In this document: piece after piece, positions 56,334 to 64,000 of the stretch
How the letters are laid out: the number at the start of each line of letters is the position of its first letter
Position numbering within the stretch: position 1 is the stretch's first letter
Source of the DNA: Leptospira ryugenii
GTDB taxonomy: Bacteria; Spirochaetota; Leptospiria; Leptospirales; Leptospiraceae
Assembly (NCBI RefSeq): GCF_003114855.1
Contig: NZ_BFBB01000008.1
Span: 620,001-684,000 of the forward strand
DNA length: 64,000 bases
Direction of reading: 5' to 3'
Program-made: the position numbers and the translations under genes
The notes under the pieces: generated by a model
The model's input: the letters and a program-made list of their open reading frames with translations, nothing else
Told to the model about the DNA's origin: nothing
Database searches by the model: none

Positions 56334-58058
56334 TCACTCTGATTGGATGGTCAAGGTTGAGCTTGTTTGTGAGCTATGTCTAAATTGATTTACATAGGTT
56401 AAGAGTGGGTATGGATTTGCATACATTGGATCGACGTTGTCGATGGCAAGCCCAAGACGAGTGCCTTTAGGGAAATCGTGCGCTACAGCTTGTAAATCCA
56501 AAACAAGATCTGTATCCCGACCGCTGCTAGTAGCCAGTGTACTGGTTCCGTGGGTTATCAGTGTTCCAGTTCCCCAAGAATCAACTTCATATAAGTAAAC
56601 AACAGAGTGAGGACGACTGACTGCAGAATTAATTCTAGCTTTATAGGTTATCTTTCCTCTTACTTTTAAGATACTCGGTAAGGAGTCTGATAAATACACC
56701 ATGGCATTGCTTCGGTCAATTAAGTTTACATTTGTTTTGACTGGAACAGAGACTGCACCATCTAAAATCTCAGATACCAAGGGCACCCCTGTAGTGGCCG
56801 CTGTCGCTCCCGCAATGATCGTATTTGATGTGTTACTTGTATTGTTAGAGGTACTGATTGAACCAGGTGTTAAGTTAAACATACCCATAGGTCTAAGATG
56901 GTAAATGCGACTCACTTGGTTTTGGATTGGCCAATTGCTATAAAAAACACGTTCACTAACATGTCTTTTTTGGATACTGACTCTTGGTTTTGACATGATC
57001 CCATTGGGAATTCCTTTTAACCAATAATCAAACCAATCATATGCATTTGTCCAAACATAGTTTTGTAAGCCTAGTACTCCTCCAATCTCTGCCGTCGCAT
57101 GGATACCATTGTTGAGGTCTAATTTTTTCGGAACTGTTAACCTTTGAAAATAATCCAAAATTTGATTTGGCTGGAAAAGATTGTCTTGGGAGTTACTAGA
57201 TATATATACTGGTTTACCTGTTGCGTTCAATGCTGAAACAAAGCTGCTAGGTGAACGATCTCCTGCCCAATTGAGAACGGATTGTACATCTCGGTTATCC
57301 AAAAGTTTTTGAAAATTTTCTGCAATAATGGGATCCATTCTTCCTGTGAGATATCCAGAAGCTATCAAAAGCAATCCCCAAACAAGTCTTGGGGTCTGGT
57401 TGCCATACAACGAGTCTGGCAAACTTCCCCATCCACTCATAGCTACTGCAGTTTTAATTCTTGGTTCTTTGGTGGCACCGAGAAGGGAGATACCTGCGCC
57501 ATAGGAGATACCAGCAATCCCAATGTTTTCATTCACTGGGGAAACTCTTTGCAGATAATCAATCGCACTGGAAAGATCTTCCATATCCTTGGGACCCGCT
57601 ACATTGATCTTTCCTTCAGAAGTACCAAATCCTCTTGTGTTATAGCTAAGTACTACATATCCTTTTTTCGCTAATTTTGCCGCCGGCACAATGTATTCAT
57701 ATTCGTTTAAGGCCCAGCTATTGACAAAGATGATCGCTGGATACGGTCCTACACCCGATTTTGGTTGAAAGATATTTCCTGTTATCTTCGTGCCATCATA
57801 GGATGTGAAGGAAACTTGGTCATTAAAGGTAAAGCTCCCGTCGTTTTCAGCTGCAAAGGCAGCATCGATTTGACTTCTTTGCGAAGCATTTGAGAGTGCT
57901 AACTGTTCGGCACTGGACGAGGTTCCTGTTTCTTGGACAGAACCAAGTAAGCCCAATATGGGAACTGAAGAAGGGTTTTTGTTTTCGCTTGGTCCGCAGG
58001 CAAGTGTTAGGGAAATCGCCAGGCAGCTCAAAGCAATTTTTGTTTGGTAGTTTTTCAT
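56334..58058 (-). CDS. Alpha/beta-hydrolase lipoprotein, S15/CocE type
   Basis: This 574-residue protein has a lipoprotein signal (ALSCLAISLTLAC). The core is an S15-like hydrolase: YPAIIFVNSWALNEYEY, then NTRGFGTSEG, the nucleophile elbow GISYGAG (Ser), an Asp in SSNSQDN and a His in NNGIHATAEIGG. The C-terminal ~180 residues form the jelly-roll domain of Xaa-Pro dipeptidyl-peptidase and cocaine-esterase-like enzymes. It may be a peptidase or an esterase. It is divergent from the AraC regulator at 58226 with shared operator-like palindromes. Confidence 0.85.
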   Translation of the reverse strand: MKNYQTKIALSCLAISLTLACGPSENKNPSSVPILGLLGSVQETGTSSSAEQLALSNASQRSQIDAAFAAENDGSFTFNDQVSFTSYDGTKITGNIFQPKSGVGPYPAIIFVNSWALNEYEYIVPAAKLAKKGYVVLSYNTRGFGTSEGKINVAGPKDMEDLSSAIDYLQRVSPVNENIGIAGISYGAGISLLGATKEPRIKTAVAMSGWGSLPDSLYGNQTPRLVWGLLLIASGYLTGRMDPIIAENFQKLLDNRDVQSVLNWAGDRSPSSFVSALNATGKPVYISSNSQDNLFQPNQILDYFQRLTVPKKLDLNNGIHATAEIGGVLGLQNYVWTNAYDWFDYWLKGIPNGIMSKPRVSIQKRHVSERVFYSNWPIQNQVSRIYHLRPMGMFNLTPGSISTSNNTSNTSNTIIAGATAATTGVPLVSEILDGAVSVPVKTNVNLIDRSNAMVYLSDSLPSILKVRGKITYKARINSAVSRPHSVVYLYEVDSWGTGTLITHGTSTLATSSGRDTDLVLDLQAVAHDFPKGTRLGLAIDNVDPMYANPYPLLTYVNQFRHSSQTSSTLTIQSE

Positions 58059-58085
58059 AAATTGTCTCCGCTTTGCCTCCTATTT

Positions 58086-58114
58086 ATCATAAATATGGCT
58101 TGCATGCGTCTAAA
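58086..58114 (-). promoter_or_regulatory. Promoter of the S15-type hydrolase gene
   Basis: On the minus strand TTTAGA (58114-58109) and TATGAT (58091-58086) are 17 bases apart; the -10 matches the consensus at five of six. GGAG lies seven bases before the ATG at 58058. The palindrome at 58110-58127 overlaps the -35 box. Confidence 0.6.
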
Positions 58115-58127
58115 ATGAGAATTTTAG
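58110..58127. promoter_or_regulatory. Operator-like palindrome 1 of the hydrolase/AraC divergent region
   Basis: CTAAAAT-GAGA-ATTTTAG, two perfect 7-bp arms, overlapping the -35 of the hydrolase promoter. It shares the pattern AAAATGA-N2-ATTTT with the site 32 bases away at 58144-58157. Confidence 0.55.
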
Positions 58128-58143
58128 TCGTTTTTTTGAGTCC

Positions 58144-58157
58144 AAAATGATCATTTT
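58144..58157. promoter_or_regulatory. Operator-like palindrome 2 of the hydrolase/AraC divergent region
   Basis: AAAATGATCATTTT is a perfect 14-bp palindrome. Its centre lies 32 bases, about three helical turns, from that of palindrome 1, so a dimer of dimers could bind both on one DNA face. Confidence 0.55.
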
Positions 58158-58225
58158 TTCCCTTTTTTCCGTACAAAAAGTCCGTAAAGGCTTTCGCACT
58201 GTAAGCCATTTTGTTGGGTAAGGCA

Positions 58226-59341
58226 ATGCTTGAATTCTTAGGATCTTGGTTGTTGTTCGGTGCTTGGTTTCACCTGCTCCTTGCCTTACACCTGTATACA
58301 AAACATGGTAAATCTAAGGGATTTCCCTTTGCCTCTATTTCTGCCATTGCAGCGTCTATTCTGATCGTTTATGCATACTTGGTCTTTAAAAAATTATCTC
58401 TGGGAAATGCATTTCTAAATCATGGCTATCTCTTTGCAATCTTCCTGATCCCAGCTAGCATGCAATATACGATCGAACAATTCCTATCGAATGAGTTTGT
58501 GGATTTCAAGAAATGGTATCGATTCTTACCCTTCTTTCTCTCACTGATTGTCTTCCTTGGGTTGCAAACAATCGATCCAAATATTGGATCAAGTCCACTG
58601 CACACAAATTTCAATAATGGTTTTCTTTCTTTACCAGAGTACTTTGCTACACTTGGCTGTCTCTATTGGATTTTTACATTTCTAAAGATGATCCATTCCT
58701 ACAGAAAGATCCTCTTTCATAATCCCAATCCAGCAGCCGCAATGGGTGTACGGATATTGAGTATGATCATCAACGGAAATATTGTGTTTGCTGTTTTGAT
58801 CTTGGTAAGCATCCTCTTTCGCTGGACAGAAGGCTTGTATTCCGCGGCTTTCCTTGCAACTTTAATGGCAGTGATTGCCTTTTTACGTTCACAAGCACAA
58901 CCCAACTTATTTAGTGAAATACTACCAGGCCTGCGGCAATCCTACCAAACATCCAGGATTTTGAACTTAGACCTAGACGAGCTACATACAAAGATCCAGA
59001 GACTTATGGTGGAAGAAAAAGTCTACCAGGAAGAAAATTTAAACCTAGCTAATTTTGCTGAGCGGCTAAGGATAAAAGATTACCAATTGAGTGAATACAT
59101 CAATGCCTATTTGGGAATGAACTTTAATCGATTTTTAAATGAGTACCGAATTGAAGAAGTTTGTAAAAAAATAGAGGAGCAACCAAAGGTAAATTTGTTA
59201 CATCTGGCTTACCAAGTTGGTTTCAATTCGAAAGCAAATTTTAATATTGCATTTAAGTCAGTTAAGAAAATGACTCCAAGTGAATATGCAAAGGGAATAA
59301 AAAAGCCACTTACATCTGTTAAAGTGGCTAAGAGAAAGTGA
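58226..59341 (+). CDS. AraC-family regulator with membrane-helix N-terminal domain
   Basis: The ATG at 58226 gives 371 residues: seven hydrophobic helices (~1-220), then an AraC HTH domain (~265-365) with IKDYQLSEYINAYLGMNFNRFLNEYRIEEV and LAYQVGFNSKANFNIAFKSVKKMTPSEY. Membrane-bound AraC proteins of this form occur in Leptospira and related bacteria. It probably reads an envelope signal and controls the divergent hydrolase gene and itself through the palindromes between them. Its stop abuts that of the DJ-1 gene. Confidence 0.88.
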   Translation: MLEFLGSWLLFGAWFHLLLALHLYTKHGKSKGFPFASISAIAASILIVYAYLVFKKLSLGNAFLNHGYLFAIFLIPASMQYTIEQFLSNEFVDFKKWYRFLPFFLSLIVFLGLQTIDPNIGSSPLHTNFNNGFLSLPEYFATLGCLYWIFTFLKMIHSYRKILFHNPNPAAAMGVRILSMIINGNIVFAVLILVSILFRWTEGLYSAAFLATLMAVIAFLRSQAQPNLFSEILPGLRQSYQTSRILNLDLDELHTKIQRLMVEEKVYQEENLNLANFAERLRIKDYQLSEYINAYLGMNFNRFLNEYRIEEVCKKIEEQPKVNLLHLAYQVGFNSKANFNIAFKSVKKMTPSEYAKGIKKPLTSVKVAKRK

Positions 59342-60160
59342 TTATTTTTTTAGGGAATGAACCAATAGTTTCGCAGCAGATGCCCCTGAATTTTGCTGTT
59401 GTCCAGTAATCAAATTTCCGTCTTTGATCGCATAAGAAGAAAAAGGAGCGGCAACCTTAAAGTTTGTGCCAGCAATTTTCTTTGCCTCTGTTTCAATTCG
59501 GTAGGGTTGGATCTTTTGGCCTACAGCTTTGTCTGCATATTCTTCTTCTGCATCTGCGAAACCGGTCCATGTTTTTCCTTTTACGAGGAGGTCTCCATTT
59601 TTCAATTTGGTTTCCAACAGTAAAGTGGTGGAATGGCAGACAGCAGCAGACGGTTTCCCTGCTTCATAAAAAGAAGCAAATAGATTTTGTAATGCAACAT
59701 TTCCTTTAAAGGTATACATAGGACCTTGTCCTCCCACTAAAAAAATCGCATCATATTCTGACGGGTTTACATCTGTAAATTTTTTAGTATTTTGTAAAAG
59801 TTCTTGGAATGATTTTTTCTGCAAGTATCCAAGTGAGATGATATCATGAGCCGAATAACCACTCTTATCTGTTGGGTCAGAATAGGCATCCATATATAGT
59901 TTGCCACCTTCCGTCGAAACAACTTCTACAGCATAACCAGCTTCTTGGAAAACAAATAAAGGATGCGTGAGTTCTGCAGCCCAAAAGCCTATAGGCCATC
60001 CTGTCTGCTGAGATACCGAAGGTGAACTCACAACCATCAGTATTTTTCCTTTCGGATTTGATCCGTGTGGATGGACATATTCGGTAATCTCTTCAACCTT
60101 TCCTGAACACGATAGAATGCTAAAAATGAAAATAGATGTTAAGATGAACTTTGTTTTCAT
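59342..60160 (-). CDS. DJ-1/PfpI-family lipoprotein, Hsp31-like
   Basis: This 272-residue protein has a lipoprotein signal (FIFSILSCSG, Cys18) and a class I amidotransferase-like fold with the nucleophile Cys in SAAVCHSTTLL at ~175 and FLVGGQGPMYTF before it. It resembles Hsp31/glyoxalase III-type DJ-1 proteins, but the export signal is unusual for the group. A deglycase or chaperone role in the periplasm is possible. AGGAG precedes the ATG, and a 22-bp palindrome lies just upstream. Confidence 0.85.
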   Translation of the reverse strand: MKTKFILTSIFIFSILSCSGKVEEITEYVHPHGSNPKGKILMVVSSPSVSQQTGWPIGFWAAELTHPLFVFQEAGYAVEVVSTEGGKLYMDAYSDPTDKSGYSAHDIISLGYLQKKSFQELLQNTKKFTDVNPSEYDAIFLVGGQGPMYTFKGNVALQNLFASFYEAGKPSAAVCHSTTLLLETKLKNGDLLVKGKTWTGFADAEEEYADKAVGQKIQPYRIETEAKKIAGTNFKVAAPFSSYAIKDGNLITGQQQNSGASAAKLLVHSLKK

Positions 60161-60181
60161 ACTTTTTCTCCTAGATACCTT

Positions 60182-60203
60182 TTACAGAATAATCATTCTG
60201 TAA
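60182..60203. promoter_or_regulatory. 22-bp perfect inverted repeat ahead of the DJ-1 gene
   Basis: TTACAGAAT-N4-ATTCTGTAA has two 9-bp perfect arms. It begins 22 bases upstream of the DJ-1 start codon and spans a weak promoter on the minus strand (TTGTTA, 16-base spacer, TAAAAG). It is a likely operator for a dimeric repressor, possibly the nearby TetR protein. Confidence 0.6.
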
Positions 60204-60267
60204 CAAGACATTCTCCAGTCAGGATCTACCGAAAAAGGATATACATCATGCTTAGGTAATATACTAA

Positions 60268-61218
60268 CTAAACAGTAACTATATTTCTAGAAGGAAATAT
60301 TATTTTGATATTTGTTCCATTTTCAAAAGTTGTTTCTAAGTTTCCATTTAATTGAGAAACAAGGTTTGATACCAATACCAGACCGATTCCAGAAGTTGAT
60401 TCGGAATCTGCTCTCCAGCCAATTCCATTGTCATACACATTTAATTCATATATTTCTGCACTGATTTGCAATCGAACCTCCACGATTCCCTCCTGTTCAG
60501 GAGCAAAGGCATGTTGGAAAGAATTACAAATTAACTCATTTAAGATTAGGCCGAGAATAATGGCTCTATCCAAATCAATCGTTAAATCAGCATCAACATC
60601 CATATGCAAAGAAATAATGTTTTGTTGGAACATAAATGTCATTTTTAATTGTTCAAGTATAGATTCAATGATTGGTCTTAAATGGCATCGCAGAATGTCT
60701 TTGGATTGGTAAACAAGGCGATGTACGGAGGCGATCGTAAAAATTCTGTTATAGATAAATTCAAATGCTTTGATAATTTTTTGATCCTGGATAGAATTTT
60801 TTTGAAGAGTGATTAAGCCGGAAATCATCTGAAGGTTGTTATTGACTCTATGGTGAATTTCCATTAAAAGTTTTGTTTTGATTTCAAGACCTTCTTGGAT
60901 TAGCTTTTCATGTTGAATCCTTTCCGATTGAATTCGATTCATAGTTTGGATATATAAAAACACTAAAAAGAATAACGTATGTAGATCTTTAAAAAAACCC
61001 TCGTATTCGTCTAAAAAATTCCAAAGAAAACCATGTTCAAATATATTCGATATAAATACGAATGTTATCGAAAATGTATAGGCGGACAGAATAACGAAAT
61101 CAACATTCTGTAGTTTTTTTTGAAAGATATAGGAAACTATTTCAATGAGAGCTAAAGTACAAAAAACGAGCCCAATCAAATCTATTATGGAAATCTCATT
61201 AATTTGGAAGGTTTGCAC
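60268..61218 (-). CDS. HisKA_2-type sensor histidine kinase
   Basis: This 316-residue kinase has three N-terminal membrane helices (~12-95), then a HisKA_2 dimerisation helix with phospho-acceptor His in EIHHRVNNNLQMISGL (His122/His123) and a HATPase domain with ILNELICNSFQHAF, YDNGIGW and GIGLVLVSNLVSQLNG. The HRVNNN variant replaces the usual HRVKNN. No response regulator lies near. Its start overlaps the upstream small membrane gene by 20 bases, and the membrane part seems to be a duplicate of that protein. Confidence 0.88.
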   Translation of the reverse strand: MQTFQINEISIIDLIGLVFCTLALIEIVSYIFQKKLQNVDFVILSAYTFSITFVFISNIFEHGFLWNFLDEYEGFFKDLHTLFFLVFLYIQTMNRIQSERIQHEKLIQEGLEIKTKLLMEIHHRVNNNLQMISGLITLQKNSIQDQKIIKAFEFIYNRIFTIASVHRLVYQSKDILRCHLRPIIESILEQLKMTFMFQQNIISLHMDVDADLTIDLDRAIILGLILNELICNSFQHAFAPEQEGIVEVRLQISAEIYELNVYDNGIGWRADSESTSGIGLVLVSNLVSQLNGNLETTFENGTNIKIIFPSRNIVTV

Positions 61219-61501
61219 TGAGAATTTCCCTTTTAATGCTTAGATACAAAGAAACAACCGATAACATTAAGAAAAGATGTTCAGCAACGTTGAACAGGTC
61301 GTGGAAAAAAAATCCTTCTGTAACAGTACAAATTGTACTTAAAAAAACAAAGAAGAAACTTAAGAGGAAAAATTTAAATTTAGGGAAGTATTTTCGCTTT
61401 AAAAATCGAAATAAGATAAGTGAACCTATAAAGCTGAAAAATAAATTCAATATTTCACTGATTTCAATATTTTGCACCACGAGAATCTTTCTAAACTTCA
61501 A
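61199..61501 (-). CDS. Three-helix membrane protein, partial paralog of the kinase sensor domain
   Basis: This 100-residue protein has three hydrophobic helices and ends at SLYLSIKREILSANLPN. The layout helix, Lys-rich loop, helix, acidic/aromatic loop, helix matches the first 95 residues of the kinase just downstream: TVTEGFFFHDLFNVAEHLFLML in this protein against NIFEHGFLWNFLDEYEGFFKDLHTLFFLVF in the kinase. It probably pairs with or modulates the kinase. The two overlap by 20 bases, so it could also be the remains of a longer sensor with two repeats. Confidence 0.65.
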   Translation of the reverse strand: MKFRKILVVQNIEISEILNLFFSFIGSLILFRFLKRKYFPKFKFFLLSFFFVFLSTICTVTEGFFFHDLFNVAEHLFLMLSVVSLYLSIKREILSANLPN

Positions 61502-61541
61502 AAAGGAATTTTGAAAGCATAAAATAAGAAATAAATTGATT

Positions 61542-62186
61542 CTAGTTCTTTAAATAGAGACTGAGGTATGCAATGGTAGCTTTTTTACTTTCTTGCACGA
61601 GCTCAGGGGTAAAATCTCCAAAATTTCTTTGGGCAAACTTTAAAAGTGCATCGGCGATTGTGAAAGCAAATCCAAAGATTTGTTCCCAATTCTCTCCTTT
61701 TGGCAATGAAAAGCGATCTTGAATCCCTTTTAAAGCTAGTTTGGAAAGTTTTGCATCTAGTTCTCTTCCGACTGTTCTAATCTCAGGATTTGTTACTCGG
61801 TATTCATAGATCAATCGAGGAAAGGCTGGTTCTGACTTTGTCACCTCCACAGCTACATCTATAAACCTTTCAATGAACTCCTTCCAAGAGATAAGCTTTT
61901 CCTCTTGCAAGGCTTCGAATCGCTCAATGATGGTTTCCGCATGTAGAAGTCGGATGCCATGAAAGATGGCTTCGATATTTGGAAAAAAATGGTAGGCAGA
62001 TGCTCTCGGTATGTTTGCCAATTTACAGATTTCAATGAATTTAATCTCTTCCGGGGGACGGGAGCGTAAGGCTTCCAAAGTCACTGTTAATAATTTTGTC
62101 CTTCTGTTTCGGCCTTGTTTGCTAGTGAATTTGAATTGGCGAGGCGAAAGGTCGGGTGATAAGGAGGCATCTACAATTCGATTCAT
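61542..62186 (-). CDS. TetR/AcrR-family transcriptional regulator
   Basis: From the ATG at 62186 this 214-residue regulator has an N-terminal HTH (~25-75; EIKFIEICKLANIPRASAYHFFPNIEAIFHGI) of TetR type and a helical ligand-binding C-terminus. TTG at 62213 is an alternative start. A palindrome (62226-62249) lies just upstream. The ligand is unknown. The ceramidase gene upstream on the same strand, or the DJ-1 gene, could be targets. Confidence 0.88.
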   Translation of the reverse strand: MNRIVDASLSPDLSPRQFKFTSKQGRNRRTKLLTVTLEALRSRPPEEIKFIEICKLANIPRASAYHFFPNIEAIFHGIRLLHAETIIERFEALQEEKLISWKEFIERFIDVAVEVTKSEPAFPRLIYEYRVTNPEIRTVGRELDAKLSKLALKGIQDRFSLPKGENWEQIFGFAFTIADALLKFAQRNFGDFTPELVQESKKATIAYLSLYLKN

Positions 62187-62225
62187 ACAGCGAATGTGGC
62201 ATGAATCGAACAAAAGTCAATCCAG

Positions 62226-62249
62226 ATGTCCTTACCAAATGAAGGACAT
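62226..62249. promoter_or_regulatory. Operator-like inverted repeat upstream of the TetR gene
   Basis: ATGTCCTT-N8-AAGGACAT, two perfect 8-bp arms, 40 bases upstream of the TetR ATG and 16 bases beyond the ceramidase stop. There is no T run, so autoregulation is more likely than termination. Confidence 0.5.
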
Positions 62250-62264
62250 TCTTAGTTGAATCAG

Positions 62265-64000
62265 TTAATTGAGAACGAATGAGTTGCTTAGCCCTTGGTA
62301 CGAACTGATGGCACCAGTCCAACCCGATTTCCAATGTCCCCTATGACGAATGCGGTATGTCCCCTTCGGAAACGATTGTGTATCCCACTTGATGGTTATC
62401 TTTGAGTAGGCGATTCCATCACGTTTCCAATGATAAGTTGTAGAAGGATCAAAATCACGTGCAACCACTTTCCAATTGCTACCAGTCCACTGTTCCACAT
62501 CCAAATAAGAGCTCCCAATTAAGGCATTGTTTTTTGGATGGGCTCCCCAAAAAACTACGGAAACAGGTGCACCTACTGCATAAGTAGCCGCCGGTTGTGT
62601 TTCTACGGATCCAAAACTTTTGAACCAAGGCACATCATCAAAAACCACACCTGTTTGGAAGGTCGCTTGGAACTTACTCAAATCTGGTGGAATGGGTCCT
62701 GTCGAGACATTCGAGCCATTCTTCAATGATATGGCAAGTTTCGAAAACTCTTGTTCATACGCTAACAAAGTGTTCGGTCCAAATTGGGTCGAGGCACCTT
62801 CGTATTGTTGAGAAGAGTACTCTTCTTTTGTTGTCACATAGGATGTGTATGTATTTGCTAAAGAGGAAAGAACAATATAGTCAGTTTGGAGAATATTTTT
62901 CACGATAGCGCGAAGCCTTCGTCCCGCCATTGTTGAGACCTCTGCTGGCACAGCAACAATCGCCAAATTTCCAATTTTGAAAATTTGTAATGGGACAATC
63001 GGAGGAGTCCAAGGATTTCCATCAAAACTTGCAACACCGGTAGGAATTAAGACAGGTTTCTCTTCATGGCATAGTTTGTATGCCTCGCTTACCGAAGAAG
63101 GCCAAAAAACACCCAATACGCCACCAAAAAAGCTAGAAATAAATGTCTCACGTGCATTGTCATTCCAATCCAATGAGTTAACTGTGACTCCTTCGTTAAA
63201 AAAATCAACGATTACTGAATTGTCTTCCGTACTGCCTGCAGCAAAGGAAGCGCCCATTCCAGCAGGACATGTTGCCTTACCCACGCTACTCACAAATAAG
63301 TTTGAGAAGTTAACGTAAGTATGACGAAAATCGACAGAACCTAAAATTGGGGTCGTTGCATTTTGGTATAGGCTTTGCGCTCTTTGCAATTGGCGATCAG
63401 CAATTAGGTTTTGTCTCGGGTAGTCATTGATACCATCTGCTGGTCCCCAAAGATTAGGGGTAACATCCCCTGCATTTGATTGGGCAAATGCAGCAACAAA
63501 AGTAGAGGTAGCAGAATAATTTGTACTTTTACTTTTTTCGAAGAGATAAGATGCTAAGCCTTTATGGTCGCCACCAATTAACTTATTCGTAGGGCCTATA
63601 CTTGTTGGGTGAACTGCAAACCAGTTGATTGTCCCTAATTCGCGACCATCTTCAGCCACAAATTTCAAAAGAGTCATTTTGGTATCTACGCTTGAATTAT
63701 AAAAGTTCCGCTCTGAGATTGGGTTTTTTTCATATGCGACAATTGAGCGATTCATACTTGCATTAGTTAAATCACCTTCGTTGATCAAAATTTTTCCAGG
63801 AACTAAATTTTGATGCGCACGTTTGATAGATTGATAAATACCATCTACAATAATATCGTAATTTTCTTTTATGAATCCTGCCGTCGTAGCATTGTAGAGA
63901 AAATAATGGGAAGAACCTCCTGGACCGCTATGGGTGTGGGTTGCAGAGATCAAAACATTACGATCGTTGTAGTATGGCGCCAAATTCGGATCAGATGCTA
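62265..64000 (-). CDS. Neutral/alkaline ceramidase (5' end cut by window)
   Basis: The frame is open through base 64000, so the N-terminus is missing. The 578 residues in the window contain the zinc-site motif ATHTHSGPGGSSHY near the cut end, NWFAVHPTS, and the nucleophile region FAQSNAGDVTPNLWG. The last ~130 residues form the immunoglobulin-like C-terminal domain. Ceramidases split ceramide into sphingosine and fatty acid. The nucleophile, Ser in the P. aeruginosa and human enzymes, is Thr here (codon at 63459-63461). It is probably secreted, but the signal lies outside the window. Confidence 0.88.
   Translation of the reverse strand, partial: ASDPNLAPYYNDRNVLISATHTHSGPGGSSHYFLYNATTAGFIKENYDIIVDGIYQSIKRAHQNLVPGKILINEGDLTNASMNRSIVAYEKNPISERNFYNSSVDTKMTLLKFVAEDGRELGTINWFAVHPTSIGPTNKLIGGDHKGLASYLFEKSKSTNYSATSTFVAAFAQSNAGDVTPNLWGPADGINDYPRQNLIADRQLQRAQSLYQNATTPILGSVDFRHTYVNFSNLFVSSVGKATCPAGMGASFAAGSTEDNSVIVDFFNEGVTVNSLDWNDNARETFISSFFGGVLGVFWPSSVSEAYKLCHEEKPVLIPTGVASFDGNPWTPPIVPLQIFKIGNLAIVAVPAEVSTMAGRRLRAIVKNILQTDYIVLSSLANTYTSYVTTKEEYSSQQYEGASTQFGPNTLLAYEQEFSKLAISLKNGSNVSTGPIPPDLSKFQATFQTGVVFDDVPWFKSFGSVETQPAATYAVGAPVSVVFWGAHPKNNALIGSSYLDVEQWTGSNWKVVARDFDPSTTYHWKRDGIAYSKITIKWDTQSFPKGTYRIRHRGHWKSGWTGAISSYQGLSNSFVLN

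Noticed and set aside
58168..58186. Two TCCGTA direct repeats 13 bases apart ahead of the AraC gene
   Set aside because: Only six bases are shared and the spacing does not match a helical turn, so chance is likely.
12568..64000. A sphingolipid-degrading gene set made of Mpo1-like protein and ceramidase
   Set aside because: The two are about 50 kb apart with no shared regulatory site. The link is only a family association.
1..64000. tRNA/rRNA genes, insertion sequences, prophage or CRISPR arrays
   Set aside because: No cloverleaf, transposase, integrase or regular spacer repeat was seen in the gaps, and the gaps are too short for rRNA genes.

Overview
The window is a compact bacterial chromosome segment (AT-rich by eye, genes nearly end to end) that most likely comes from a spirochaete of the genus Leptospira. 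The case rests on a DUF1577-type protein, a flgN-flgK-flgL-fliW-csrA flagellar block of spirochaete type, many SpoIIE/GAF/HAMP/cyclase signalling proteins, lipoproteins with loose lipoboxes, and a gcvTHP operon. No virulence gene is recognisable, and a saprophytic-clade Leptospira is only a guess. There are no tRNA or rRNA genes, insertion sequences, phage genes or CRISPR arrays, and no gene-free stretch over 300 bases.

Layout. 1-9 kb (minus strand): the 5' part of a UDP-glucuronate decarboxylase-like gene, an M50-type membrane protease, an argJ-led operon with a degenerate and an intact PP2C (SpoIIE) phosphatase, and a PhoR/PhoB-like two-component pair preceded by three 11-bp repeats. 8.3-11.2 kb (minus): a DUF1577/PilZ-like gene, an ECF sigma factor and small membrane proteins. 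11.2-14.1 kb: aat and small genes. 14.2-21 kb (plus): flagellar hook-junction genes with fliW-csrA, then an acyltransferase, OsmC and an adenylate cyclase. 21-25 kb (minus): metallophosphoesterase, a GH31 lipoprotein enzyme and a rhodanese. 25-30 kb (plus): an exported protein, an HtrA-like protease, its degenerate paralog and a receiver-ATPase protein. 30-34 kb: an outer-membrane protein, a flippase and a PAP2 phosphatase. 34-40 kb (plus): a PlsC-like acyltransferase, a fused acyl-CoA mutase (IcmF type) and an S4-like membrane protein. 40-46 kb (minus): gcvT-gcvH-gcvP-ferredoxin-cyclase. 46-52 kb: an oxidoreductase, a 24-residue Lys/Ala protein, a SUFU-domain protein, and an alkylation-repair cluster (Ada-like, Oxygenase-NA, AlkB). 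52-64 kb: lysoplasmalogenase-like, SO2930-type dihaem cytochrome with a beta-helix partner, CsgG-like lipoprotein, S15-type hydrolase divergent from an AraC regulator, DJ-1/PfpI lipoprotein, a HisKA_2 kinase with a partial paralog, a TetR regulator and a 5'-truncated neutral ceramidase.

Themes. Two genes encoding apparently inactive enzymes sit directly beside an intact paralog (PP2C pair, HtrA pair), and the rhodanese has also lost its catalytic residue. Regulatory candidates seen directly in the bases include 11-bp PhoB-type repeats, a 9-bp hairpin that buries the GH31 start codon, a hairpin over the csrA stop codon, and perfect palindromes ahead of the DJ-1, AraC/hydrolase and Lys/Ala genes. 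All functions are assigned by reading motifs; no database search was run.
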